Shown: piece after piece, positions 54,802 to 63,947 of the stretch
How the letters are laid out: every line of letters starts with the position of its first letter
Numbering within the stretch: the stretch's first letter is position 1
From: Lutibacter sp.
GTDB lineage: Bacteria; Bacteroidota; Bacteroidia; Flavobacteriales; Flavobacteriaceae
Reading direction: 5' to 3'
NCBI RefSeq assembly: GCF_016342705.1
Contig: NZ_JAEINV010000005.1
Location: 62,001-126,000 of the forward strand
DNA: 64,000 bases
Notes under the pieces: generated by a model
Seen by the model: the letters and a program-made list of their open reading frames with translations, nothing else
Told to the model about the DNA's origin: nothing
Databases searched by the model: none
Position numbers and translations under genes: made by a program

Positions 54802-55758
54802 ATGAAATTTAAACTCTTCACCCTAATAGTATTACTAACTGTTTTATCAATAAATGCTACTATATTAAATGATTCTTTAGCACTTAAAAAAGATTCCATA
54901 AGCAATTGGAAAAACACCAATAAAGTACGTTTAATATTCACCCAAAATTCTTTTGTTAATTGGAGTGCTGGCGGAAATAATTCTATTGCAGGAATAGTGA
55001 AAATTAACTTATTAAGAAACTATAAAAACAATCATACAACTTGGTTTAATGAATTAAAAACCAATTACGGATTAAACAAAGAAGAAAAAAGAGAATTAAG
55101 AAAAACAGAAGATTTATTTGAAGTAAATTCTACATTTGGCTATAGACAAAACACCAAATCAAATTGGTATTATTCTGCAAAATTTAATTTTAAAACACAA
55201 TTTACAAATGGTTATAAATACCCAGATACAGAAAAACCAATTTCAAAGTTTTTTGCACCTGCATATTTATTTTTAGGTGTTGGTACAGAGTACACAATTA
55301 AAGAATCAAACTTTAAACTGTATTTATCTCCTCTTACCAATAAAACTACTTTTGTTTTTGATAAAACCTTAGCAAATGAAGGTTCTTTTGGTGTTAAAAG
55401 GGCTATTTATGATGCTGATAAAAACTTAATTACAGAAGGAGAAAATACAAAAATTGAATTTGGAATGTTAGCAACCGGAGAATGGAAATCTGAGGTTATG
55501 AAAAACATTCAAATGGCACATAAATTAATTTTATATTCAGACTACTTAAATAATTATGGAAATATTGATGTTGACTGGGAAATAAATTTTGATTTAACCA
55601 TTAATAAATATGTGACCGCCAATGTTGGTTCTCATTTTCTTTTTGATGATGATGTAAAACAAAAAGAAGATGTTAACAATGACGGTACATTAGATATTTT
55701 AGGCCCTAAAATTCAAATTAAACAACTTTTAGGAGTTGGTTTTATATATAATTTTTAA
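54802..55758 (+). CDS. DUF3078 outer membrane protein
   Basis: A 318-residue protein with a signal peptide (MKFKLFTLIVLLTVLSINA). The segment NSFVNWSAGGNNSIAG is the DUF3078 signature, and alternating aromatic strands (TWFNELKTNYGLN, NWYYSAKFNFKTQF, LFLGVGTEYTIKE, LLGVGFIYNF at the end) describe a barrel. Function is unknown. It lies 64 bases past dxs in the same direction. Confidence 0.82.
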   Translation: MKFKLFTLIVLLTVLSINATILNDSLALKKDSISNWKNTNKVRLIFTQNSFVNWSAGGNNSIAGIVKINLLRNYKNNHTTWFNELKTNYGLNKEEKRELRKTEDLFEVNSTFGYRQNTKSNWYYSAKFNFKTQFTNGYKYPDTEKPISKFFAPAYLFLGVGTEYTIKESNFKLYLSPLTNKTTFVFDKTLANEGSFGVKRAIYDADKNLITEGENTKIEFGMLATGEWKSEVMKNIQMAHKLILYSDYLNNYGNIDVDWEINFDLTINKYVTANVGSHFLFDDDVKQKEDVNNDGTLDILGPKIQIKQLLGVGFIYNF

Positions 55759-55762
55759 GAAT

Positions 55763-57304
55763 CTACAAATCAAATTTTATACCTTGAGCAAGCGGTAATT
55801 CCGTTGTGTAATTAATAGTATTTGTTTGTCTTCTCATATAAATTTTCCAAGCATCAGAGCCAGATTCACGTCCGCCGCCAGTTTCTTTTTCACCACCAAA
55901 AGCACCTCCAATTTCAGCACCAGAAGTTCCTATGTTTACATTTGCGATTCCACAATCTGAACCTGCAACCGATAAGAATTTTTCCGCTTCACGTAAATTA
56001 GTGGTCATAATTGCAGAAGATAAACCTTGCACAACACCATTCTGAATTTCTAAGGCATTTTCAACTTCACCACTATATTTTAATAGATATAAAATTGGTG
56101 CAAAAGTTTCGTGCTGAACAATTTCAAAAGTATTTTTAGCTTCGGCAATTGCAGGTTTTACATAACAACCACTTTCATAACCTTCCCCTTTTAAAACACC
56201 ACCTTCAACCAATAATTTTCCACCTTCTTCAACTACTTTTTTCAACGCATTTTCATACATTTTTACTGCATCTTTATCAATTAAAGGGCCAACATGATTT
56301 TTCTCATCTAGCGGATTTCCTATTCGTAATTGCTTATATGCATCAATTAATGTGTTTTTTACTTGCTCATACATAGATTCATGAATAATTAATCTACGAG
56401 TTGATGTACAACGTTGTCCGGCTGTACCAACAGCACCAAAAACAGCACCAATAATACTTATTTTTAAATCGGCGTTTGGCGTAATAATAATCGCATTATT
56501 TCCTCCTAATTCTAATAAAGACCTTCCTAAACGTTCTGCAACAGTTTTAGCAACAATTTTACCCATTCTAATAGAACCAGTTGCTGAAATTAATGGAATT
56601 CGATTGTCAGTTGTCATAAATTCACCAACTTTATAATCACCATTTATAATACAAGAAATACCTTCAGGTAAGTTGTTGTTTTTTAAAACACCAGCAATAA
56701 TCTGTTGACAAGCAATACTGCACAGAGGTGCTTTTTCTGAAGCTTTCCAAACACACACATCTCCGCTAATCCAAGCCAAAGCAGTATTCCAACTCCATAC
56801 AGCTACAGGAAAGTTAAATGCTGAAATTATTCCAACAATTCCCAAGGAATGATATTGTTCGTACATTCTATGTCCAGGACGTTCCGAATGCATTGTTAAA
56901 CCGTGTAATTGACGCGATAAACCTACGGCAAAATCGCAGATATCTATCATCTCTTGTACTTCACCCAAACCTTCTTGTAATGATTTTCCCATTTCATAAG
57001 AAACTAACTCACCTAAAGGTTGTTTTAGTTCACGCAATTTATCGCCAAACTGACGTACAATTTCACCTCGTTGAGGAGCAGGAACTATTCTCCAAATTTT
57101 AAATGCTTTTTGGGCGCTTTCAATTACTTTTTCGTAATCTTCTTTTGTTGTAGTTATAACTTTTCCTATTAATTTTCCATCAACTGGAGAGTAAGATTCA
57201 ATTTGCTCACCATTTCCAAAGGATATTGTACCGGTTGACGTTCCTTGATTTATATCTTTTAAATTTAATGATTTAAGTGATTTTTGAAGTTTTGAAGTTT
57301 CCAT
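55763..57304 (-). CDS. Aldehyde dehydrogenase, ALDH7-type (aminoadipate-semialdehyde dehydrogenase)
   Basis: A 513-residue NAD(P)-dependent aldehyde dehydrogenase. FNFPVAVWSWNTALAW, the cofactor GSIRMGKIVAKTVAERLGRS, catalytic Glu in LELGGNNAI and nucleophile Cys in GTAGQRCTSTRR are present. The N-terminal signature and C-terminus (GAFGGEKETGGGRESGSDAW) are those of ALDH7A1/AmaB, which oxidise 2-aminoadipate semialdehyde in lysine catabolism. It converges with the DUF3078 gene four bases away. Confidence 0.92.
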   Translation of the reverse strand: METSKLQKSLKSLNLKDINQGTSTGTISFGNGEQIESYSPVDGKLIGKVITTTKEDYEKVIESAQKAFKIWRIVPAPQRGEIVRQFGDKLRELKQPLGELVSYEMGKSLQEGLGEVQEMIDICDFAVGLSRQLHGLTMHSERPGHRMYEQYHSLGIVGIISAFNFPVAVWSWNTALAWISGDVCVWKASEKAPLCSIACQQIIAGVLKNNNLPEGISCIINGDYKVGEFMTTDNRIPLISATGSIRMGKIVAKTVAERLGRSLLELGGNNAIIITPNADLKISIIGAVFGAVGTAGQRCTSTRRLIIHESMYEQVKNTLIDAYKQLRIGNPLDEKNHVGPLIDKDAVKMYENALKKVVEEGGKLLVEGGVLKGEGYESGCYVKPAIAEAKNTFEIVQHETFAPILYLLKYSGEVENALEIQNGVVQGLSSAIMTTNLREAEKFLSVAGSDCGIANVNIGTSGAEIGGAFGGEKETGGGRESGSDAWKIYMRRQTNTINYTTELPLAQGIKFDL

Positions 57305-57361
57305 AATTGGATTTTATATATTTTGTTATTAACAAATTTACAAATAATAAATGGTCTAAAT

Positions 57362-57392
57362 AAAAAAGCCGTTTTAAATTTAAAACGGCTTT
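57362..57392 (-). terminator. Terminator after the anti-sigma/barrel fusion gene
   Basis: A perfect palindrome with AAAGCCGTTTT (57365-57375) and AAAACGGCTTT (57382-57392), loop 6 bases. The T-run is on the minus strand. Confidence 0.85.
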
Positions 57393-57432
57393 CAACATTC
57401 AATATTTGGTAACCAACCAAATAATAAACCAA

Positions 57433-58629
57433 CTAAAACTTATAATTTAAACCTGTATAAACTCCTAAATAATAGGGTTGTAAACTACCGGAGTTTTTAG
57501 AAAAGGTATTTGTTTGCATTTTAAACATTGGAGATACATTTATGTATAGATTTTTATGAATTAAATAATCTATATCTACTCCAATATTTCCACTAAAATT
57601 AATGGATCTTAAATTGTTTGATGAGCCTAAACTTTGAGAAAAATCATTGGTTTCAATAAAAACTTCATCTCTATTTAATAATAATGTACTAAAACCACCA
57701 ACTAAATTCACTCCAAATTTTCCATCAGTAACGCTATATTTTAATTCAATAGGAATTTCAACATAGCCAAATACTTGATTTAAACTTCCTTTATTTGAAT
57801 CAATTGAATTGCTTTTTGCAGTATCCATTGTAGTGCTTCTTGATAAAAGTGGCTCGGCCGATAAGTTTGAAAATCCTACAACTGCAACTGAAGGATTTAC
57901 ATATATGTCATTTGTTGTAAAACCTAAATTTATAAGATTGACACCAGATTGTAATGTGAATTTATTATTAAGTTCGTAAGCAAATTTTACGCCGTAAGAA
58001 TAGGATGAATTACCAGAGGATGCGTTGTTGCTAAATTGAGAATCTACTCCAGTTCCATCACCCAAAGAACTTATATAAATTGGAGCAAAAATAGTAGCAA
58101 CGGTAAATTTACTATTTCTGTTTGGTGCTTTTCTACTTTCATTTATATTTTTAAAAGGCTTTTTATTGGACTCTGATGCTGAAAATTTACCAAAAGTATT
58201 TTTAGAACTTTCTCTGGTGGTCACTTCATCATTATTAAATTCATTTTCACTTTTATTAATATTTGAACTTAACTGTGATGCTTTCAATTTTAGATTGGTA
58301 GTAGTGGTAATTTTTTTAACCGCTTTTTTATTCTTATTTTCAATTTCAGCAGTTACATCTTTGTTTAGTGTGTCATTTTTAACAGCCCTATCTAATAAAG
58401 AATTTATAGAAAATTTACTTTCAGGCATTAAATAAATTGTGCCAATACTAAAAAACAATACAAATATTGCTGCTATACTAGCTATTTTTAGCCAAAAAGG
58501 AACGCGACTTTTTACAGGTTGCACAGCTATTTGTTTTTCAATAGCAGTCCAAGCTTTATTTGGGGGAAATACTTCAAAGTCTTTTAAATTCTCCTGAAAT
58601 ATTCTGTCAATATTTTTATAATCTCTCAC
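57433..58629 (-). CDS. Anti-sigma-like N-terminus fused to outer-membrane-type barrel
   Basis: A 398-residue two-part protein. Residues 1-45 (MRDYKNIDRIFQENLKDFEV, PPNKAWTAIEKQ) resemble the cytoplasmic anti-sigma end, residues about 46-67 are one membrane helix, 68-165 a low-complexity Ser/Asn/Lys linker, and 170-398 an OmpW/PorT-type barrel with amphipathic strands (YSYGVKFAYELNNKFTLQSG, YLGVYTGLNYKF end). It lies 14 bases after an ECF sigma gene. Such fusions put a sensor for the envelope in the regulatory protein itself. The link between helix and barrel in one chain is striking. Confidence 0.8.
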   Translation of the reverse strand: MRDYKNIDRIFQENLKDFEVFPPNKAWTAIEKQIAVQPVKSRVPFWLKIASIAAIFVLFFSIGTIYLMPESKFSINSLLDRAVKNDTLNKDVTAEIENKNKKAVKKITTTTNLKLKASQLSSNINKSENEFNNDEVTTRESSKNTFGKFSASESNKKPFKNINESRKAPNRNSKFTVATIFAPIYISSLGDGTGVDSQFSNNASSGNSSYSYGVKFAYELNNKFTLQSGVNLINLGFTTNDIYVNPSVAVVGFSNLSAEPLLSRSTTMDTAKSNSIDSNKGSLNQVFGYVEIPIELKYSVTDGKFGVNLVGGFSTLLLNRDEVFIETNDFSQSLGSSNNLRSINFSGNIGVDIDYLIHKNLYINVSPMFKMQTNTFSKNSGSLQPYYLGVYTGLNYKF

Positions 58630-58643
58630 TTCTACCTTTTATC

Positions 58644-59180
58644 TTAAACAGATTGTTGTCCTCTTTGATGTATCTCAATTTTTTGCTTTAAAATTGCACG
58701 TGCTCTTGCTAAATTGGATTTTGATGTTCCTTCAGCAATTTGCATCATTTCTGAAATCTCTTTATGAGAACATCCATCAAGTACATAAAGGTTAAAAACC
58801 ATTCTGTATCTATCTGGCAGTTCTTGAATTAGATTCAGTAAAAAATCTAAAGAAATTTCATCATCATCAATGTCAACAATCACCTCGTCAGGAATTTCTT
58901 CTGTAACAATATTTAGCACTGTTTTTTTTCTATACTTTAATAAAACAGTGTTAACCATAACGCGTTTAATCCAACCTTCAAATGATCCTTCAAAATTAAA
59001 TTGCCCAATTTTATTAAAAATGGTTATAAAACCATCTTGAAAATTATCCTGAGCTTCTTGCTTATTTTTTGAATATTTAAGACATATTGAAAACAACTTA
59101 CCTGCAAAAAGTTGGTAAATTTCTTTTTGTGCCCTTTGATCATTCTTCGCACATTGTTTTATGAGTTTATTTAAACCCAA
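58644..59180 (-). CDS. ECF RNA polymerase sigma factor (second)
   Basis: A 178-residue ECF sigma: region 2 YQLFAGKLFSICLKYSKNKQ and AQDNFQDGFITIFNKIGQF, with FEGWIKRVMVNTVLLKYRKK; region 4 LPDRYRMVFNLYVLDGCSHK and EISEMMQIAEGTSKSNLARA. The start is TTG at 59180, since a TAG lies two codons upstream and no later ATG fits. It is divergent from the LuxE-like gene and coupled to the anti-sigma/barrel gene. Confidence 0.92.
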   Translation of the reverse strand: MGLNKLIKQCAKNDQRAQKEIYQLFAGKLFSICLKYSKNKQEAQDNFQDGFITIFNKIGQFNFEGSFEGWIKRVMVNTVLLKYRKKTVLNIVTEEIPDEVIVDIDDDEISLDFLLNLIQELPDRYRMVFNLYVLDGCSHKEISEMMQIAEGTSKSNLARARAILKQKIEIHQRGQQSV

Positions 59181-59242
59181 ATGCTAGCGTTTTAATTGTT
59201 AATAAGATACCTAAAAAGATAATAGGTTGCGTAAATTTACAT

Positions 59243-59250
59243 TACTTTTG
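59243..59250 (+). promoter_or_regulatory. -7 box (TACTTTTG) of the LuxE-like gene
   Basis: Exact TAnnTTTG ending two bases before the ATG at 59253; transcription near 59255 makes the ATG at 59268 the likelier start. Confidence 0.5.
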
Positions 59251-59267
59251 CGATGTTTCACAATTTT

Positions 59268-60248
59268 ATGAAGAAAATTAACAGTCTAAAATCTAATAAT
59301 TCTCCTGATTTCGAGAAACTTGCACTTGAAATATTTCAATTTCAGGCAAAACACAATTTGGTTTATAAAGAATTTATAGATTTATTACATATAAATCCGA
59401 ATAAAATTTTCAAAATAACAGAAATTCCTTTTTTACCTATTGAATTTTTTAAATCAAGAAAAATTGTTTCTACTAATGCTGTTGTTCAACAAACATTTTT
59501 AAGCAGTGGCACAACAGGAAGTTCACAAAGTAAACATTTTGTTGCCGATCTCTCTTTATACGAAGAAAGCTTTTCAAAAGGATTTGAATATTTTTATGGA
59601 AATATTGAAAATTATACAGTTTTAGCTTTATTACCGGCATATTTAGAGCGCGAAGGCTCCTCTTTAATTTACATGGTAGATGATTTTATAAAAAAATCTA
59701 AAAAACCAAAAAGTGGATTTTATCTGGATAATTTAGAAGAATTAGCCAAAAATTTAAAAGAATTAGATAAAAAAGGTGAAAAAGTACTACTTATTGGTGT
59801 TTCTTTTGCTTTGCTAGATTTAGTTGAAACCTATAAGTTTCAGCTAAAAAACACCATAATAATGGAAACTGGCGGAATGAAGGGCAGAAGAAAAGAATTA
59901 ATTAGAGAGGAATTACACCAAATTTTAAAAGATGGTTTTGATGTAGAAGAAATACATTCTGAATACGGCATGACGGAGTTATTAAGCCAAGCCTACTCCA
60001 AAGGAAATGGTGTTTTTGAATGTCCCCCCTGGATGAAGGTTTTAACGCGCGACACTGAAGATGCATTAACTATTTTAACTGAAGGAAAATCTGGCGGAAT
60101 TAATGTTATTGATTTAGCGAACCAAAATTCGTGCTCCTTTATTGCAACACAAGATTTGGGAAAAACCAATAATAAAGGAACTTTCGAAGTGTTAGGCCGT
60201 TTTGATAATTCCGATATTAGAGGTTGTAATTTATTGTTGATGAAGTAA
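59268..60248 (+). CDS. LuxE/PaaK-like acyl-adenylating protein
   Basis: A 326-residue ANL-type protein of the acyl-protein synthetase LuxE branch. The ATP motif is LSSGTTGSSQSKHF, followed by ETGGMKGRRKELIREELHQI and the Y-G-M-T-E motif in HSEYGMTELLSQAYSKG, then TQDLGKTNNKGTFEVLGRFD. It may activate a fatty acid or aryl acid; no LuxC or LuxD partner is present. The ATG at 59268 is chosen because the first in-frame ATG (59253) sits at the expected transcription start. Confidence 0.85.
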   Translation: MKKINSLKSNNSPDFEKLALEIFQFQAKHNLVYKEFIDLLHINPNKIFKITEIPFLPIEFFKSRKIVSTNAVVQQTFLSSGTTGSSQSKHFVADLSLYEESFSKGFEYFYGNIENYTVLALLPAYLEREGSSLIYMVDDFIKKSKKPKSGFYLDNLEELAKNLKELDKKGEKVLLIGVSFALLDLVETYKFQLKNTIIMETGGMKGRRKELIREELHQILKDGFDVEEIHSEYGMTELLSQAYSKGNGVFECPPWMKVLTRDTEDALTILTEGKSGGINVIDLANQNSCSFIATQDLGKTNNKGTFEVLGRFDNSDIRGCNLLLMK

Positions 60249-60259
60249 AAAAGTATTAG

Positions 60260-61441
60260 ATGATTAACAGTTTCAATTTAAAAATAATAAAATTTTATAC
60301 ACTTTTCTTTATCTCCATTATAAGTTATTCGCAAAATGATACCTTACCTTTTAGAGTTGATTCTTTTTTTGATTTTAGCAAACCGGAAACATTAGGGTTG
60401 CCAGTTGCCAAAAATAAAGAAACAATTACTATTTTTTCTCCTCATAAAAATTCTAATAAATATAACCATGGTGTTGTGGTATTTCCGTTTAAAGATATGC
60501 TTTATGCACAATGGCAAAGTTCATCAATAGATGAGGACGGGTCCGATACACAAGTTTTTTATGCACGAAGTATGAATGGAAAAGATTGGAGTAAGCCTAT
60601 TGCTTTAACATCGAAATGTGAAAATGGAATTAAAACAAATGGTGGTTGGTGGAGTGATGAAGAAACTTTAGTTGCTTATATATGCATATGGCCGAATACT
60701 GATAAAAATATTAAAGAAGGTTATACAGAATATATAACTTCAATAAATGGAATAGATTGGACTTTTCCTAAAAGTGTTTTAAATAAAGATAAACAACCAG
60801 TTCTTGGAATTATTGAACAAGATATTCATAAATTACCAAATGGTAGAATTATTACAGCTTTTCATATGCAACCAGGCTTAACAGTAACGCCTTATTTTAC
60901 TGATGATCCATTAGGTCTTTTGGGGTGGACTGCTGGGTTAATGAAGAATTTACCTTCAAAAAGGAACATGAGTAGAGAGCTAGAACCTAGTTGGTTTTAT
61001 AGAAAAAAAGACAATGGAATAGTCATGATTTTTAGAGATCAGGAAAGCACTTTTAAAAAATTAGCATCGGTAAGTGTTGACAATGGAAATACTTGGACTA
61101 CTCCACAAATTATTGATACACCAGATTCTAGAGCCAAACAAAGTGCTGGAAATTTACCAAATGGCATAGCATTTATGGTTAGTAATCCATCGGGAAATAA
61201 AAATAGATTTCCTTTAGTAATTACTTTGAGTAAGGATGGTTTTGTTTTTGATACATCATATTTATTAAGGAGTGGATCAGAAAGTGATCTACAACCAATG
61301 CGATATAATGGCAAGTACAAAAGAATAGGTTACAGTTATCCTAAAAGTGTTATTTGGAATGAATACCTTTATGTTTCCTACGCCACAAATAAGGAAGATG
61401 TTGAATTAACTAGAATTCCTATTAGCAGTTTAGAATATTAA
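60260..61441 (+). CDS. Secreted sialidase-like (BNR repeat) protein
   Basis: A 393-residue protein with a signal peptide (about 1-27, ending SYSQ). Asp-box-like repeats SMNGKDWSKP, SINGIDWTFP and SVDNGNTWTTP and FRIP-like ELEPSWFYRK plus IFRDQES (Arg-type active-site regions) give a six-blade sialidase-like fold. Relatives are exo-sialidases or glycan-acting proteins of unknown substrate. It starts 12 bases after the LuxE-like gene and may be cotranscribed with it. Confidence 0.8.
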   Translation: MINSFNLKIIKFYTLFFISIISYSQNDTLPFRVDSFFDFSKPETLGLPVAKNKETITIFSPHKNSNKYNHGVVVFPFKDMLYAQWQSSSIDEDGSDTQVFYARSMNGKDWSKPIALTSKCENGIKTNGGWWSDEETLVAYICIWPNTDKNIKEGYTEYITSINGIDWTFPKSVLNKDKQPVLGIIEQDIHKLPNGRIITAFHMQPGLTVTPYFTDDPLGLLGWTAGLMKNLPSKRNMSRELEPSWFYRKKDNGIVMIFRDQESTFKKLASVSVDNGNTWTTPQIIDTPDSRAKQSAGNLPNGIAFMVSNPSGNKNRFPLVITLSKDGFVFDTSYLLRSGSESDLQPMRYNGKYKRIGYSYPKSVIWNEYLYVSYATNKEDVELTRIPISSLEY

Positions 61442-61466
61442 ACATTGAAAAACTATTTTATATGGC

Positions 61467-61499
61467 AAAAAAAAAACTGCAAATTAAGCAGCCTTTTTT
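61467..61499 (-). terminator. Terminator after tyrS
   Basis: On the minus strand AAAAAAGGCTGC pairs with GCAGTTTTTTTT using two G-U pairs, around a 7-base loop, and ends in a long T run. Because of the G-U pairs it works only for the minus strand. Confidence 0.75.
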
Positions 61500-61531
61500 A
61501 TCTTTATTGTTATTTTTAGTGAAGATTTAAA

Positions 61532-62818
61532 TTAAATAACTTTCAATAAAAAATAACTTTTTTTACCGCGCTGTAATAACACAAATTTATCGGCAATTAA
61601 ATCAGAAATTGTAATTACAAAATCATCTTTCACCTTTTCTTTATTTACAGAAATTGAGTTTTCACTTAAAGCTCTTCTCACTTCTCCGTTAGATTTTAAA
61701 AAGCTTGTTTCAGAAAAAGCAGGCACTATTTCTAATCCATTTTCAATAACAGAACGCTCAATATCGGCTTGAGGAACTCCATCAAAAACATCTAAAAATG
61801 TTTGTTCATTTAAACTTTTTAAATCTTCAGCGGTTGAGTTTCCAAATAAAATATTGGATGCTTTTATAGCGTTTTCATACGCTTCAACACCATGGGTCAT
61901 TTTGGTTACTTCTTCTCCAATTTTCTTTTGAAGAATGCGTAAATGTGGTGCTTGTTTGTGTTCTGCAATTAAAGCTTCAATAGTTTCTTTATCTAAAAAA
62001 GTAAATATTTTTATATAGCTTTCCGCATCTTCATCCGATGAGTTTAACCAATATTGGTAAAATTTATACGGTGAAGTTCTGTTAGCGTCTAACCAAACAT
62101 TTCCACCAGCAGTTTTTCCAAATTTAGTTCCGTCTGCTTTTGTGATTAATTTACAAGTTAACGCGTATGCTTTTCCTTGTGCTTTTCTTCTCACTAATTC
62201 AGTTCCAGTGGTAATATTTCCCCATTGATCTGAACCTCCCATTTGAAGTACACAATTTTTTTCCTTAAATAAATGGTAAAAATCGTATCCTTGAAATAAT
62301 TGATATGTAAATTCAGTAAAACTCATTCCAGCTTGCGAATCGGCATCTAAACGTTTTTTAACTGAATCTTTTGCCATCATATAATTTACAGTTATATGTT
62401 TACCTACATCGCGCACAAAATCAATTAATGAAATATCTTTCATCCAATCGTAATTGTTTACTAATTCGGCAGCATTTTCAGATGTGCTATCAAAATCTAA
62501 GAAACGAGCTAATTGACCTTTAACTCCAGCAACGTTTTTGTTTAAAGTTTCCTCATCTAACAAATTACGCTCATCTGATTTTCCTGAAGGATCACCAACC
62601 ATACCAGTTGCACCACCAACCAAAGCAATTGGATTATGTCCTGCTTTTTGAAAGTGCATTAAAATAATAATAGGTACTAAACTTCCAATATGCAATGAAT
62701 CGGCAGTTGGATCAAATCCTATATAACCAGTAGTTTTATTTTTTAATAAATATTCTTCAGTTTCGGGCATTATATCGTGTAACATGCCTCTCCAACGTAG
62801 TTCTTCAACAAAATTCAT
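61532..62818 (-). CDS. tyrS: Tyrosine--tRNA ligase
   Basis: A 428-residue class I synthetase. HIGSLVP is the HIGH motif, the tyrosine and tRNA site region shows [15 protein letters not shown], and [11 protein letters not shown] is the KMSKS. An S4 RNA-binding domain ends the protein ([15 protein letters not shown]). The ATG at 62818 ([11 protein letters not shown]) is favoured over an ATG 24 bases upstream because it gives the standard N-terminus. It is divergent from the epimerase gene. Confidence 0.96.
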   Translation of the reverse strand: MNFVEELRWRGMLHDIMPETEEYLLKNKTTGYIGFDPTADSLHIGSLVPIIILMHFQKAGHNPIALVGGATGMVGDPSGKSDERNLLDEETLNKNVAGVKGQLARFLDFDSTSENAAELVNNYDWMKDISLIDFVRDVGKHITVNYMMAKDSVKKRLDADSQAGMSFTEFTYQLFQGYDFYHLFKEKNCVLQMGGSDQWGNITTGTELVRRKAQGKAYALTCKLITKADGTKFGKTAGGNVWLDANRTSPYKFYQYWLNSSDEDAESYIKIFTFLDKETIEALIAEHKQAPHLRILQKKIGEEVTKMTHGVEAYENAIKASNILFGNSTAEDLKSLNEQTFLDVFDGVPQADIERSVIENGLEIVPAFSETSFLKSNGEVRRALSENSISVNKEKVKDDFVITISDLIADKFVLLQRGKKSYFLLKVI

Positions 62819-62936
62819 TATCAAAATTTTTAATTTAGGCAAAGATAAAATTTTACTTCTAGTTAACTATTCAAAACAAGTAGTTTTTTGTAAGTTTAAT
62901 GTACATATAAACCAACATTTTTGTTATTTTCGTTTT

Positions 62937-63938
62937 ATGATATTAGTTACTGGAGGAACAGGTTTAGTTGGCGCACATTTATTGTATCATCTTTCATTAG
63001 AAAATGATGTAATTAAAGCTATTCATAGAAAAAAAAGCGACTTAAATGCTGTAAAAAACGTTTTTAGTTTTTATTCTGAAGATTTTGAACAGTTGTACGC
63101 AAAAATTAATTGGGTTGAAGCCGATATAACAGATATTTGTCAATTAGAAGTTGCTTTTGAAAATGTAACAGAAGTGTATCATTCAGCTGCGTTAGTATCT
63201 TTTAATCCTGCTGATTATAAAGCAATGCGAAAAATTAATATTGAAGGAACTTCTAATATTGTTAACTTTTGTATTGATTATACTATTAAAAAACTCTGTT
63301 TTGTTAGTTCTATAGCTACTATTGAAAAATCTTTAGGAAAAAAACTGATAACTGAAGAAAACGAATGGAATATTGAAAAAAATAATTACGGATACGCCAT
63401 TACAAAATATGGTGCCGAAATGGAAGTTTGGAGAGCTTCACAAGAAAATGTAGATGTTGTAATTGTAAATCCAGGAGTTATTTTGGGTGCTGGGTTTTGG
63501 AACAATGGTTCTGGCGCTATGTTTTCTAAAATAAATAAAGGAATGCCTTTTTATTCTGAAGGAATTACGGGTTTTGTTTCAGTAACAGATGTGGTAAAAA
63601 CAATGATGCTTTTAATGAAAAGTACTATTAAAAATGAACGCTTTATTTTAGTTTCTGAAAATATAAGTTTTAAAACCGTTTTTAATGAAATTGCAACAAA
63701 TTTAAATAAAAAATTACCTTCTATAAAAGTTACAAAATTACTAAGTGAAATTGCTTGGAGATTAGATTGGTTTAAAGCAATTATAACAAAAAAACAACCA
63801 ATACTCACAAGACAATCAGCCAAATCTATGCATAATAAACATCATTATTCATCAGAAAAAGTAAGAAAAGCACTTAATTTTCAGTTTAAACCTATTATAG
63901 AAACTATAGAGGAAATTTGTATTTTATTTAAAAAATAA
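62937..63938 (+). CDS. NAD-dependent epimerase/dehydratase family protein
   Basis: A 333-residue extended SDR protein: the cofactor loop LVTGGTGLVGAHLL opens it; SSIATIE is the Ser region, YAITKYGAE carries the Tyr-x-x-x-Lys pair; and VNPGVILGAGFWNNGSG follows. Long extended SDRs act on nucleotide sugars or on dihydroflavonol-like ketones; the substrate cannot be named. The ATG at 62937 gives the Rossmann start directly; a much longer frame opening at 62784 would overlap tyrS and is rejected. Confidence 0.9.
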   Translation: MILVTGGTGLVGAHLLYHLSLENDVIKAIHRKKSDLNAVKNVFSFYSEDFEQLYAKINWVEADITDICQLEVAFENVTEVYHSAALVSFNPADYKAMRKINIEGTSNIVNFCIDYTIKKLCFVSSIATIEKSLGKKLITEENEWNIEKNNYGYAITKYGAEMEVWRASQENVDVVIVNPGVILGAGFWNNGSGAMFSKINKGMPFYSEGITGFVSVTDVVKTMMLLMKSTIKNERFILVSENISFKTVFNEIATNLNKKLPSIKVTKLLSEIAWRLDWFKAIITKKQPILTRQSAKSMHNKHHYSSEKVRKALNFQFKPIIETIEEICILFKK

Positions 63939-63947
63939 ATTGAAGAA

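Noticed and set aside
61481-61499. Plus-strand hairpin after the sialidase-like gene
   Set aside because: On the plus strand the arms have two A-C mismatches; only the minus strand, with G-U pairs, forms a good terminator, so it was assigned to tyrS.
62784-62936. Upstream extension of the epimerase frame
   Set aside because: It overlaps the tyrS N-terminus and promoter area and lacks any Rossmann character; the cofactor loop begins right after the ATG at 62937.
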